DNA from: Ideonella sp.
GTDB lineage: Bacteria > Pseudomonadota > Gammaproteobacteria > Burkholderiales > Burkholderiaceae_C
DNA: 64,000 nucleotides
NCBI RefSeq assembly: GCF_016702655.1
Contig: NZ_JADJDO010000041.1
Coordinates: 30,646 to 94,645 of the forward strand
Direction of reading: 5' to 3'
In this document: in pieces, positions 1-10,182 of the stretch
Position numbering within the stretch: position 1 is the first letter of the stretch
Layout of the letters: the number at the start of each line of letters is the position of its first letter
Program-made: the position numbers and the translations under genes
The notes under the pieces: generated by a model
Database searches by the model: none
What the model was told of the DNA's origin: nothing
What the model saw: the letters and a program-made list of their open reading frames with translations, nothing else

Positions 1-426
1 CAGCGACTGCCAGAAGAACTTCTCGCGCGACCGCATGCCCTCGGGGTTCTTGTCGACCACCTTGCGCCAGTCGTCGGCCCAGCCGATGGCGCCGAACCCC
101 ATCGTCACCAGCATCACGATCCAGACGAAGCGGTTGCTCCAGTCGAACCACAGCAGGGTCGAGACGCCGATGCCGATCAGGATCAGCACCCCGCCCATGG
201 TCGGCGTGCCGCTCTTGGCGAGGTGCGACTCCATGCCGTAGCCGCGCACGGGCTGGCCGATCTTCAGCGCCGCCAGGCGCCGGATGACCCAGGGCCCGAA
301 CGCGAGGCCGATCAGGAGCGCCGTCATCGCCGCCATCACGGCGCGGAAGGTCAGGTACTGGAAGACGCGGAAGAAGCCGAACTCGGGCGAGAGCTGCTGC
401 AACCATTGGGCGAGGCTAAGCAGCAT
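1..426 (-). CDS. mraY: MraY, phospho-N-acetylmuramoyl-pentapeptide transferase (N-terminal part)
   Basis: Membrane enzyme that transfers phospho-MurNAc-pentapeptide from UDP to undecaprenyl phosphate, giving lipid I. Only the first 142 codons are present; the gene runs off the left edge. The start MLLSLAQWLQQL overlaps the murF stop by 11 bp. Hydrophobic helices follow, then GQPVRGYGMESHLAKSGTPT and the first catalytic acid pair in WADDWRKV near residue 118, followed by KNPEGMRSREKFF, all typical of MraY. It belongs to the minus-strand dcw operon downstream of murF. The identification is secure; the C-terminal catalytic residues lie outside the window. Confidence 0.96.
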   Translation of the reverse strand, partial: MLLSLAQWLQQLSPEFGFFRVFQYLTFRAVMAAMTALLIGLAFGPWVIRRLAALKIGQPVRGYGMESHLAKSGTPTMGGVLILIGIGVSTLLWFDWSNRFVWIVMLVTMGFGAIGWADDWRKVVDKNPEGMRSREKFFWQSL

Positions 427-1788
427 GCGGCGCCTCACGGGCTGCGAGCAGTCTGGCGACGACCTGCTCCATCTGCATGAAGCGCGAACCCTTGACGACG
501 ATGGCCGAGGCGGCAGGCATCGCTTCCAGCGCCGCAAGCAGCGCCGGCATCGCATCGAAGTGTCGCGCCGCGCCGTGCGCAGCCGCCGCCGCCGCGCTCT
601 GCGCGCCGACGGTCCACAAGTGCTCGATGCCGCGTGCGCCCGCGTAGGCGCCGACCTCGGTGTGAAAGGCCGGACCCTGGTCGCCGACCTCGCCCATGTC
701 GCCGAGGATCAGCCAGCGCGGCCCGGGCAGGCCGGCCAGCACGTCGATCGCTGCGCGCACCGAATCCGGATTCGCGTTGTACGAGTCGTCGATCAGCGTC
801 ACCGCGCGCCCGCCGAGCGCGACGCGCTGCACCTGCGAGCGGCCCTTGACGGGCGCGAACGCCGCCAGCCCCTCGCCGACTGCCGCGAGCGGGCAGCCTG
901 CGGCGAGCGCGCAGGCCGCGGCGGCGAGCGCGTTCTTGACGTTGTGGCGCCCCGCCACCCGCAGCGCGACATCGAAGCGGCCAGCCGGCGTCTCGATGCG
1001 CGCCGCCCAGTGGTCGCCCTGCCAGTCCGCGCTGCCCCGCACGTCGGCCGGCGCATCGAGCGCGAAGCTCAGCGTGCGGCGCGCGCCGGCGATCTCGCGC
1101 CAGAGCGGCGTGTGCGCGTCGTCGGCGGGAAACACGGCCACGCCGTCGGCGCCGAGGGCGGCGATCACAGCGCCGTTCTCGCGCGCGACGCTCGCCACGT
1201 TGGCCATGAACTCGAGATGCTCGCGCTGCGCGTTGTTCACGAGCGCCACCGTGGGCGCCGCCAGCGCGGCCAGCGGCGCGATCTCGCCCGGGTGGTTCAT
1301 GCCGATCTCGACCGCGGCCGCGCGGTGCCCGGCGCGCAGCCCGAGCAGCGTCAGCGGCACGCCGATGTCGTTGTTGAAGTTGCCCGCGGTCGCGAGCGCC
1401 GCGTCGCCGTGCCAGGCGCGCAGGATGGACGCGATCATCTGCGTCACCGTCGTCTTGCCGTTGCTGCCGGTGACGGCGACGAGCGGCAGATGCATGCGCC
1501 GCCGCCAGGCACCGGCCAGCGCGGCGAGCGCGGCCCGGCTGTCGGCCACCTGCAGCCCTGGCAGCCCGGCCTCGGCGAGCCCCTGCTCGGCGAGCGCAGC
1601 GACCGCACCCGCGGCGCGCGCCTGCGCCAGAAACGCATGGCCGTCGAAGCGCTCGCCGCGCAGCGCAACGAACAGGTCGCCCGCGCGCAGGCTGCGCGTG
1701 TCGGTGTGCACGCGCCCGAAGACGACGCTGCCGTCGCCGACGAGCCCGGCATCGGGCAGCAGCGCTTGCGCCTGGGCAAGCGTCATCA

Positions 1789-1792
<4 letters not shown>
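416..1792 (-). CDS. murF: MurF, UDP-MurNAc-tripeptide--D-Ala-D-Ala ligase
   Basis: Cytoplasmic Mur ligase that adds D-alanyl-D-alanine to UDP-MurNAc-tripeptide with ATP. The 458-residue product matches the usual length. Its ATP-binding loop TGSNGKTT sits near residue 108, followed by GNFNNDIGVP and EIGMNHPGEI, and by the C-terminal LIDDSYNANPDS motif characteristic of MurF. The start is one of three consecutive ATG codons; the first (1792) overlaps the murE TGA as ATGA, which favours translational coupling. It lies between murE and mraY in the division cluster. Nothing unusual is seen. Confidence 0.97.
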
Positions 1793-3288
<1,496 letters not shown>

Positions 3289-3289
3289 G

Positions 3290-5074
3290 CTAGAAGCTCT
3301 CTTCCTCGCTGCGCAGCGCGCGCGCGACGATCTGCGGGCGCACTTCGAGGTCCGGTTGCACGCCCATCGTGCGCAGCGTCTGCTGCACGACGTTGGCGAA
3401 CACCGGCGCGGCCACATCGCCGCCGTAGTACTTGCCGTTGCTCGGTTCGTCGACCATCACCGCGACGACGATGCGCGGGTTCAGCGCCGGGGCCATGCCG
3501 ACGAACCAGGCGCGGTACTTCTTCTGCGAATAGCCCTTGCCTTCCTGCTTGTAGGCGGTGCCGGTCTTGCCGCCGACGGTGTAGCCCATCGGTTGCGCCT
3601 TGAGCGCGGTGCCGCCCTCCTGCGTCACCATGTGCAGCATCTCGCGCACCGCGCGCGCCGTCTTGGGCGAGAGCACGCGCACGCCTGCCACCGGTTCTGC
3701 GGCCTCGCCCTGACGGCGCACGATGGAAGCCGGAACGAGCTCGCCGTCGCGGGCGAAGACGGTGTAGGCGCGGGCGAGCTGGAACAGGCTTGCCGACAGG
3801 CCGTAGCCGTAGCTCATCGTCGCCTGCTCGATCGGGCGCCAGCTCTTGTACGGGCGCAGGCGCCCGGTCACCGCGCCGGGGAAGTCGATCTGCGGGCGCT
3901 GGCCGAAGCCGGCCGCGCTGAAAAGCTCCCACATCTCGCGCGGCTGCATCTGCATCGCCATCTTGACGACGCCGACGTTGCTCGACTTCTGGATCACCTG
4001 CGCCACCGTGAGCGGGCCGTGCGGATGGGCGTCGGTGATGGTCGCGCCGGTGATCGTCATGTGACCGGGCGCGGTCTGGATCACGGTGTCGGGCGTGACG
4101 CGCCCGGTCTCCAGCGCGAGCCCGGCGATGAAGGGCTTCATCGTCGAGCCGGGCTCGAAGATGTCGGTGAGGGCCCGGTTGCGCAGTTGCGCGCCGGCGA
4201 GGCCGCGCCGCTCGCCGGGCACATAGCTCGGGTAGTTGGCGAGCGCGAGCACCTCGCCGGTCTGCACGTCGAGCACGACCACGCTGCCGGCCTTGGCCTT
4301 GTGCTCGGTCACCGCCTCGCGCACGCGCTGGTAGGCGAAGAACTGGACCTTGGAGTCGATCGCGAGCTCGATGTCCTGGCCGTCGACGGGGGGTACGGTC
4401 TCGCCGATCTCTTCCACCGGCGCGCCGAGGCGGTCCTTGATGACGCGCCTGGAGCCGTTGCGGCCGGTCAGATCCTTGTTCAGCGCGAGCTCGACGCCCT
4501 CCTGCCCGCGATCCTCGATGTTGGTGAAGCCCACCACATGCGCCGCCGCCTCGCCCTCGGGGTACTTGCGCTTGTATTCGGTGAGCTGGTGCACGCCCTT
4601 GAGTCGCAGCGCGCGCACCGCGTCGGCCAGCGGCTCGTCGACCTGGCGCCGCAGCCAGACGAAGTTCTGGCTGTCGCCGATGCGCGCGTCGAGCTCGCGC
4701 GGCTTCATGCCGAGCGCCCTGGCCAGGCGCGCGCGGACAGCCGGGTCGGGGTCCATGTCCTTGGGGATGGCCCACAGCGAAGGCACCGGCACGCTCGCGG
4801 CGAGGATCAGCCCGTTGCGGTCGGTGATGCGGCCGCGGCTCGCCGGCAGCTCGATCGTGCGCGCATAGCGCGCCTCGCCCTGGCGCTGGAAGAACGGCGC
4901 CTCGAGCACCTGCACGTAGAGCGCGCGCCCGAGCAGCACGCAGAACGACGCGCCGACGGCCGCGACGACGAACTTCGAGCGCCACGGCGGCGTCTTCGAC
5001 GCGAGCAAGGGGCTCGACGCGTAGTTCACGCCGCGCGCGCCGGTCGCCTGCGCAACCGTCCGGCGCCGACTCAT
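3290..5074 (-). CDS. ftsI: FtsI (PBP3), septal peptidoglycan transpeptidase
   Basis: Class B penicillin-binding protein that cross-links septal peptidoglycan. The 594-residue product has a short basic cytoplasmic N-terminus, one transmembrane segment (residues ~35-55, FVVAAVGASFCVLLGRALYV), the dimerisation domain with RGRITDRNG, and a transpeptidase domain with the three catalytic motifs: EPGSTMKPF (active-site Ser), KSSNVG and VGGKTGTAYK. The start overlaps the ftsL stop (ATGA), and the stop is one base from the murE GTG. All key residues are intact. Confidence 0.97.
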   Translation of the reverse strand: MSRRRTVAQATGARGVNYASSPLLASKTPPWRSKFVVAAVGASFCVLLGRALYVQVLEAPFFQRQGEARYARTIELPASRGRITDRNGLILAASVPVPSLWAIPKDMDPDPAVRARLARALGMKPRELDARIGDSQNFVWLRRQVDEPLADAVRALRLKGVHQLTEYKRKYPEGEAAAHVVGFTNIEDRGQEGVELALNKDLTGRNGSRRVIKDRLGAPVEEIGETVPPVDGQDIELAIDSKVQFFAYQRVREAVTEHKAKAGSVVVLDVQTGEVLALANYPSYVPGERRGLAGAQLRNRALTDIFEPGSTMKPFIAGLALETGRVTPDTVIQTAPGHMTITGATITDAHPHGPLTVAQVIQKSSNVGVVKMAMQMQPREMWELFSAAGFGQRPQIDFPGAVTGRLRPYKSWRPIEQATMSYGYGLSASLFQLARAYTVFARDGELVPASIVRRQGEAAEPVAGVRVLSPKTARAVREMLHMVTQEGGTALKAQPMGYTVGGKTGTAYKQEGKGYSQKKYRAWFVGMAPALNPRIVVAVMVDEPSNGKYYGGDVAAPVFANVVQQTLRTMGVQPDLEVRPQIVARALRSEEESF

Positions 5075-5355
5075 TGGGTGGCCCCCGATGCACGCGCATA
5101 GGTCACGTAGTTCGTGACCGCCGGCGTCGCGGTGCGCATCGCGAGCTGCTGGCGTGCCACGGCCTCGACGCGCGACGGCGTGGCCTGCGATTGCTTGTCG
5201 GCCTGCAGCCGCTCGTGATCGACCTCGAGCTGGCGCTCCTCGGCCTGCGCCTTGTCGAGCGCGGCGTACAGGCGCCGCGAGTCGTAGGACACGCGCACCA
5301 GCGCGATGCCGCTCGCGATCAGCGCAACGAGCAGCAGCAGGTTCAGGCGCGTCAT
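5071..5355 (-). CDS. ftsL: FtsL, cell division protein
   Basis: Small bitopic divisome protein that joins FtsB and FtsQ. The 94-residue product begins with one membrane helix (MTRLNLLLLVALIASGIALV) followed by a heptad-like coiled coil (SRRLYAALDKAQAEERQLEV), the classic FtsL build. Sequence conservation in FtsL is weak, so the call depends on topology and position between rsmH and ftsI. It overlaps both neighbours by 4 bp. Confidence 0.92.
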   Translation of the reverse strand: MTRLNLLLLVALIASGIALVRVSYDSRRLYAALDKAQAEERQLEVDHERLQADKQSQATPSRVEAVARQQLAMRTATPAVTNYVTYARASGATQ

Positions 5356-6308
5356 GTCGCTGCCGCCCAGGCGACTTCGGTGCGCTCGGCGACGCGCATG
5401 ATCGCCGAGCGCGCGCGCGGGTTGGCGCGCAGCTCGGTCTCGCCCGGCTTGACGCGCGCCAGCGCGCGCAGCCGCATCGGCGCCGGCTGCGCGAACGGCG
5501 CGCGGCGATCGAAAGCCGCCTTGGCGTGGCGCGCGATGAAGGTCTTGACGATCCGGTCTTCGAGCGAGTGAAAGCTGATCACCACCAGCCGCCCGCCCGG
5601 ACGCAACACCTCGAGGGCCGCGTTCAGCCCTTGTTCGAGCTCCTCAAGCTCGGCGTTGACGAAAATCCGAAGAGCTTGAAATGTGCGCGTTGCAGGGTCC
5701 TGGCCCGGCTCGCGGGTTTTGACCGCACGAGCCACGATTTCGGAAAGCTCGGCCGTGGTTCGAACAGCCTGCCCGCCTTCGCGGCGAGCAACAAGCGCCT
5801 TTGCAATCTGAACAGCAAACCGTTCTTCGCCATAGTCACGTATCACCTCCGCGATCTGCCGCTCGTCGGCGCGAGCCAGGAATTGCGCCGCGCTCTCGCC
5901 GCGCGTCGTGTCCATGCGCATGTCCAGCGGACCGTCGAAACGGAAGCTGAAGCCGCGCGCGGGGTCGTCGATCTGCGGGCTCGAGACGCCCAGGTCGAGC
6001 AGCACGCCGTGCAGCTCGGTCACGCCGAGGGCCGCGAGCTCGCTCGCCAGCGCGGCAAAGCGCGCGTGGCGGATCGTGAAGCGCCGATCCGTGATTGCCG
6101 CCGCGGCGGCCACCGCCTGCGGGTCGCGATCGAGGGCGATGACGCGGCCCGCGGGCGAAAGCGCGCCGAGCAAGCGCCGCGAGTGCCCGCCGCGCCCGAA
6201 GGTGCCGTCCACGTAGATGCCGTCGGCGTCGGTCAGCAACGCATCGACCGCCTCGACGAGCAGCACCGTGGTGTGCTGCCAGTCTGCCCTGCCCGCCGTT
6301 GCGTCCAT
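5352..6308 (-). CDS. rsmH: RsmH, 16S rRNA (cytosine-1402 N4) methyltransferase
   Basis: S-adenosylmethionine-dependent methylation of C1402 in 16S rRNA (formerly MraW). The 318-residue product has the substrate region HTTVLLVEAVDALL, the SAM motif YVDGTFGRGGHSRRLL, GVLLDLGVSSPQID, and the family signature GPLDMRMDTTRGESA. The C-terminal RLVVISFHSLEDRIVK motif is also present. The start at 6308 overlaps the mraZ TAA (TAATG), giving the normal length. The frame is open upstream through mraZ but has no better start. Confidence 0.96.
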   Translation of the reverse strand: MDATAGRADWQHTTVLLVEAVDALLTDADGIYVDGTFGRGGHSRRLLGALSPAGRVIALDRDPQAVAAAAAITDRRFTIRHARFAALASELAALGVTELHGVLLDLGVSSPQIDDPARGFSFRFDGPLDMRMDTTRGESAAQFLARADERQIAEVIRDYGEERFAVQIAKALVARREGGQAVRTTAELSEIVARAVKTREPGQDPATRTFQALRIFVNAELEELEQGLNAALEVLRPGGRLVVISFHSLEDRIVKTFIARHAKAAFDRRAPFAQPAPMRLRALARVKPGETELRANPRARSAIMRVAERTEVAWAAAT

Positions 6309-6736
6309 TAGAAGCTGAAATCCCTGAGCGCGTCGGGCATCTCCGACTTCATCACCTCGGCCTCGTGCGCAGCGTAGGCGGCGGCGTCCCAGAGCTCGAA
6401 GTGGCTGCCCATGCCGAGCAGCATCACGTCGCGTTGGAGCCCGGCCGAGGCGCGCAGTTCGGGCGCGACGAGCACGCGCGAAGAGCCGTCGATCTCGACG
6501 TCCATTGCGTTGCCCAGGAAGACACGCTTCCAGCCGCTGGCCGACATCGGCAGCGCGGCGACACGGTCGCGGAAGGCCTCCCAGGCCGGGCGCGGGAACA
6601 CCATCAGGCAACCCTGAGGGTGCTTGGTGAGCGTCAGTTGGCCGGCCGCAGTGGACTGCAGCACGTCGCGATGGCGCGCGGGCACGGCCACGCGGCCCTT
6701 GCCGTCGAGCGTGAGCGCCGAGGCGCCCTGGAACAT
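6308..6736 (-). CDS. mraZ: MraZ, transcriptional regulator of the dcw cluster
   Basis: DNA-binding SpoVT/AbrB-fold protein that represses its own operon. From the ATG at 6736 the product is 142 residues, with MFQGASALTLDGKGRVAVPA at the N-terminus and a second half-repeat EIDGSSRVLVAPELR, the two DXXXR folds typical of MraZ. The frame is open 16 codons further upstream, but family starts align with MFQG, and a GGAGGTGGGGTGG purine-rich stretch precedes this ATG. It is first in the division cluster, and candidate MraZ boxes lie just upstream. Confidence 0.94.
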   Translation of the reverse strand: MFQGASALTLDGKGRVAVPARHRDVLQSTAAGQLTLTKHPQGCLMVFPRPAWEAFRDRVAALPMSASGWKRVFLGNAMDVEIDGSSRVLVAPELRASAGLQRDVMLLGMGSHFELWDAAAYAAHEAEVMKSEMPDALRDFSF

Positions 6737-6764
6737 GTGACCCGCCACCCCACCTCCGCCGCAG

Positions 6765-6806
6765 CGCGCATCACGTTGCGCCACAAAAATGCACTTTTCG
6801 CCACTT
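6765..6806 (-). promoter_or_regulatory. Candidate MraZ box array upstream of mraZ
   Basis: On the minus strand, four GTG(G/C/A) repeats occur exactly 10 bp apart, beginning at 6804, 6794, 6784 and 6774 (GTGGCGAAAA, GTGCATTTTT, GTGGCGCAAC, GTGATGCGCG). MraZ is known to bind short G-rich direct repeats with one-turn spacing upstream of its own gene, so this array is the likely autoregulatory site. A weak promoter-like pair (TTGCTT, then GATAAA) lies immediately upstream around 6805-6832. Repeat and spacing are seen directly; the binding role is inferred. Confidence 0.55.
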
Positions 6807-6952
6807 TATCGGATCGCTCCGGCGGAAGCAATGGGAGTTGCGATGAAAAATCAATGAAATCAATTACTTAGACGCTGTTTTCCATGTTCGGTCGAGAAAA
6901 ACGTCTGTAGAAATAAGGACTTGCGATGCTCAGTGAATGTGAAACGTGAGAT

Positions 6953-7426
6953 TCAACGCAGCACCGGCAGCGCGGACGTCTGCTTGACGGTCTCGAGCGC
7001 GAAGCTCGACTTGACGTCGGCCACGTCGGGCTGTTCGAGCAGGCTGCCCATCATGAAACGCGAGAAATGGGCCAGGTCGGCGACCTGGACGCGCAGCAGG
7101 TAGTCCATGTCGCCGGTCAGCGAGTGGCACTCGATCACCTCGGGCCAGGTCAACACCGCGCGCGCGAACTGCGAGGCGGGCATCTGCCCTTTCTTCTCCA
7201 GCTTCACGCTCACGTAGGCCAGCAGCCCGAGCCCGACCTTGAGCGGGTCGAGCAGCGCGGCATAGGCGCGGATCACGCCGCTTTCCTCGAGGCTGCGCAG
7301 GCGGCGCAGGCAGGGCGAGGGCGACAGGTTCACGAGCGCCGCCAGTTCGTTGTTCTGGATGCGGCCGTCGCGTTGCAACGCATCGAGGATCAGGCGGTCG
7401 GTGCGATCCAGAGCGGGTTCGTGCAT
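6953..7426 (-). CDS. Lrp/AsnC-family transcriptional regulator
   Basis: Feast/famine regulator of 157 residues. The N-terminal winged helix-turn-helix reads LDRTDRLILDALQRDGRIQN followed by ELAALVNLSPSPCLRRLRSL, and the C-terminal RAM ligand domain begins near residue 70 (GLLAYVSVKLEKKGQ) with VIECHSLTGDMDYLLRVQV. The ATG at 7426 is preceded by AGGGGAAA; an upstream in-frame start would give an odd N-terminus. It is divergent from iorAB, with dadA next along, so it probably senses an amino acid and controls that catabolic group. The effector is unknown. Confidence 0.93.
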   Translation of the reverse strand: MHEPALDRTDRLILDALQRDGRIQNNELAALVNLSPSPCLRRLRSLEESGVIRAYAALLDPLKVGLGLLAYVSVKLEKKGQMPASQFARAVLTWPEVIECHSLTGDMDYLLRVQVADLAHFSRFMMGSLLEQPDVADVKSSFALETVKQTSALPVLR

Positions 7427-7556
7427 GGGGTTTCCCCTGATCTCTGTGGAGCAATAAAGTAGCTCATTATCAGTCTTTCGAGGCATTGAAAGCAATCATA
7501 TTGCGCATGACGAGCCATAGACTTTCGCTCTACCGCCCTTCCACGCAGGAATCGTC
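7427..7556. promoter_or_regulatory. Divergent promoter region of the lrp-type gene and iorAB
   Basis: This 130-bp intergenic stretch is distinctly AT-rich in its middle compared with its surroundings and serves two genes reading apart. It contains the palindrome GCAATCATATTGC at 7492-7504 and a related GCAATAAAG at 7451, which could be sites for the adjacent Lrp-family protein. The sequence AGGAA seven bases before the iorA ATG is its ribosome-binding site. The palindrome is visible; its use as an operator is inferred. Confidence 0.45.
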
Positions 7557-9419
7557 ATGCTTGCACCCCACCCACCCTCGACGCAACGCTTTCTGTCGGG
7601 CAACGAGGCGCTCGTGCTCGGCGCGCATGAAGCGGGCTTGGTCGTGGCTGCGGCCTACCCCGGCACGCCGTCGACCGAGATCGTCGAGACGCTGGCCCGC
7701 TGCGAGGGTGTGCGCGCCGAGTGGTCGGTGAACGAGAAGCTCGCGCTCGAGGTGGCGCTGGGCGCCTCGCTCGCGGGCTGCCGCGCGCTGGCGGCGATGA
7801 AGCATGTGGGCCTGAACGTCGCCGCCGACACGCTGATGTCGGCGGCGTTGACGGGCGTGAACGCCGGGCTGGTGATCGCGGTCGCCGACGACATCGGCTT
7901 CTCGTCGTCGCAGAACGAGCAGGACAGCCGCTACTGGGGCCGCTTCGCGCACCTGCCGGTGCTCGAGCCGCGCGACCCGCAGGAGGCCTACCTGATGGCG
8001 CGCGAGGCCTTCGACCTGTCCGAGCGCCACCAGATGCCGGTGCTGCTGCGCCTGACGACGCGGGTGTGCCACGTCAAGCGCAGGGTGCGTCTGCAAGGGC
8101 CGATGCAGCAGCCCGCGCGCCTGCCCTACACCAAGGATCCGGCGCGCTGGGTGCTCTCGCCCGGCAACGTGGCGCGCCGGCTCGAGGTGCGCGCAGCGCG
8201 CGAAGCCGCACTGCGCGCCGAGGCCGAGGTCTCGCCCTGGAACGTGATCGAGCAGGGCGACGACCGGCGCCTCGGGATCATCGCCTCCGGGCCCGCCTGC
8301 CATGCGGCGCGCGAGGCGCTGCCCGACACGCCGATGCTGGTGCTGGGTTTCAGCACGCCCGCGCCGCTCGAACTGGCACGCCGCTTTGCCGCGGGCGTCG
8401 AGCGGGTGTTGGTGGTGGAGGAATCCGAGCCGCTGCTCGAGGGTGAACTGCGCGCTGCCGGCATCACCTTGCACGGCCGCGAACTGCTGCCGCCGCATGG
8501 CGAGATCAACGCCGGCCACGTCGCGCGCGCGGCGTGCCGCATCCTCGGCGAACCCGAGCCCGCGCCGACCGCGGCGGCACCGCACCAGGTGTTCGCGCGC
8601 CCGCCGACGCTGTGCGCAGGCTGCGGCTACCTGGGCATCTACTTCTGGCTCGCGCGCCTGCCCAAGGCCATCGTCTGCGGCGACATCGGCTGCTACACGC
8701 TCGGGGCCAGCCCGTCGTGGAATGCGCTCGACACGGTACTCGCGATGGGCGCGTCGCTCGGCATCGCCGCCGGCGTTGCCAAGGCGCAGCAAGGCGAGGC
8801 CGAGCGGCGCCCGGTGCTGGCGGTGATCGGCGACTCGACCTTTCTGCATTCGGGCATGGCGGGCCTGCTCAACCTGACCTACCACCGCGCCAACGTCACG
8901 GTGCTGCTGCTCGACAACCGCGCCACCGCGATGACGGGCGGGCAGAACAACCCGGCCAACGGCCACGCGATGGATGGCTCGCCGGCGCCGATGCGGGTCG
9001 ATTTCGTCAAGCTGGTCGAAGCGCTGGGCGTGCGGCCGGAGCGCATCCGCAGCACCGACCCCTACGAGCTGCCCACGTTCCTGGGTGTGCTGCGCGAAGA
9101 GATGAAGGCCGACGAGCCTTCGGTCGTCATCACCACGCGGCCCTGCGTCTTCACGCCCGAGTTCGAACGCCAGCCGGCGCTGGTCGTGGACGAGGAGCAA
9201 TGCAACGGCTGCACCAACTGCCTCGACGTGGGCTGCCCGGCGATCCTGGTCACGCGCCGCGAGCAGCGCGCGCGCGCGAGCGGCAAGACGGTGGATCTGG
9301 CCTGGGTCAAGATCGACCCCACCCTGTGCACCGGCTGCGAGATCTGCGCCAAGGCCTGTGCGCGCGGGGCGATCTCGGTCCCCGAACCGCGCAAGGTCAT
9401 CAAGCTGGAGCTGGCATGA
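7557..9419 (+). CDS. iorA: IorA, indolepyruvate:ferredoxin oxidoreductase alpha subunit
   Basis: Thiamine-diphosphate and iron-sulfur enzyme that oxidatively decarboxylates aryl pyruvates (transaminated Trp, Phe, Tyr) to aryl-acetyl-CoA and reduced ferredoxin. The 620-residue product has the N-terminal pyrimidine-binding domain (AAYPGTPSTEIVE, then VNEKLALEVALGASLAG), the TPP domain with LCAGCGYLG and VIGDSTFLHSG, and a C-terminal 2[4Fe-4S] ferredoxin domain (CNGCTNCLDVGCP, CTGCEICAKACARG). Its end overlaps iorB. This is the two-subunit form; many proteobacteria have one long fused IOR. Confidence 0.94.
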   Translation: MLAPHPPSTQRFLSGNEALVLGAHEAGLVVAAAYPGTPSTEIVETLARCEGVRAEWSVNEKLALEVALGASLAGCRALAAMKHVGLNVAADTLMSAALTGVNAGLVIAVADDIGFSSSQNEQDSRYWGRFAHLPVLEPRDPQEAYLMAREAFDLSERHQMPVLLRLTTRVCHVKRRVRLQGPMQQPARLPYTKDPARWVLSPGNVARRLEVRAAREAALRAEAEVSPWNVIEQGDDRRLGIIASGPACHAAREALPDTPMLVLGFSTPAPLELARRFAAGVERVLVVEESEPLLEGELRAAGITLHGRELLPPHGEINAGHVARAACRILGEPEPAPTAAAPHQVFARPPTLCAGCGYLGIYFWLARLPKAIVCGDIGCYTLGASPSWNALDTVLAMGASLGIAAGVAKAQQGEAERRPVLAVIGDSTFLHSGMAGLLNLTYHRANVTVLLLDNRATAMTGGQNNPANGHAMDGSPAPMRVDFVKLVEALGVRPERIRSTDPYELPTFLGVLREEMKADEPSVVITTRPCVFTPEFERQPALVVDEEQCNGCTNCLDVGCPAILVTRREQRARASGKTVDLAWVKIDPTLCTGCEICAKACARGAISVPEPRKVIKLELA

Positions 9420-10009
9420 ACGCGAACATCCTGGTGGTGGGCATCGGCGGCCAGGGCGTGATGACCGCCTCCGAGGTGCTGGCGCGCGCCGCGCTCGCCT
9501 GCGGGCTCGACGCCTGCAAGACCGAAGTCGCCGGCATGTCGCAGCGTGGCGGCGTCGTGAGCTCGCAGTTGCGCATCGGCGCGCAGGTGCTGGCGTGCGA
9601 GATCACGCCCGGGCAGGTGGACCTGCTGATCGCGCTCGAGGCCGCCGAGGCGCTGCGCTGGAGCCACTGGCTCGCGCCGAAGGGATGGGTCGTCGCCAAC
9701 ACGCTGCGGGTGGAGCCGCCGGTGGTCAGCGCCGGCCTCGCGCATTACCCCGCGGACCCCGGGCGGGAGTTGCAGATCCCGGGCCGGCAGGCGCGTTGCG
9801 TCGACGCGGGCGCGCTGGCCGCGGAACTCGGCGACGCGCGGCTGGCCAATACCGTGATGCTCGGCGCCGCGGCCGACCTGCTGCCGCTGACTGCCGAGTC
9901 GCTGCTGGAACAGGTGCTGGAGCGTTTCGGCGCGAACGAGGGCCTGCGCCGGCGCAACGCGCTGGCCTTTGCCGCCGGGCGCGAGCGGGCCACGAACCCG
10001 CGGCACTGA
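9416..10009 (+). CDS. iorB: IorB, indolepyruvate:ferredoxin oxidoreductase beta subunit
   Basis: Gamma-type pyruvate:ferredoxin oxidoreductase domain that completes the IOR heterodimer. The 197-residue product starts with ILVVGIGGQGVMTASEVLAR, then TEVAGMSQRGGVVSSQLRIG, both hallmarks of this subunit. The ATG overlaps the iorA stop as ATGA, so the two are translationally coupled. The C-terminus (LLEQVLERFGANEG) is normal. A 173-bp gap without a recognisable gene separates it from dadA. Confidence 0.93.
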   Translation: MNANILVVGIGGQGVMTASEVLARAALACGLDACKTEVAGMSQRGGVVSSQLRIGAQVLACEITPGQVDLLIALEAAEALRWSHWLAPKGWVVANTLRVEPPVVSAGLAHYPADPGRELQIPGRQARCVDAGALAAELGDARLANTVMLGAAADLLPLTAESLLEQVLERFGANEGLRRRNALAFAAGRERATNPRH

Positions 10010-10182
10010 CCCGGCACCGCGCCGCAAACGCGCGGCTGCGGGTTTGCACCGCAGACAGCGAGAGAGCGCCCGCGATTGGCGCCGCGCGGCCCGGGTGGGC
10101 CTTCCGAAACGCATGAAACTCGGGGCCGACGGGCCCAGAATGCGGTCCCAGGTGCCAACCTGGCGGCGCTCGAAGGCAGACC

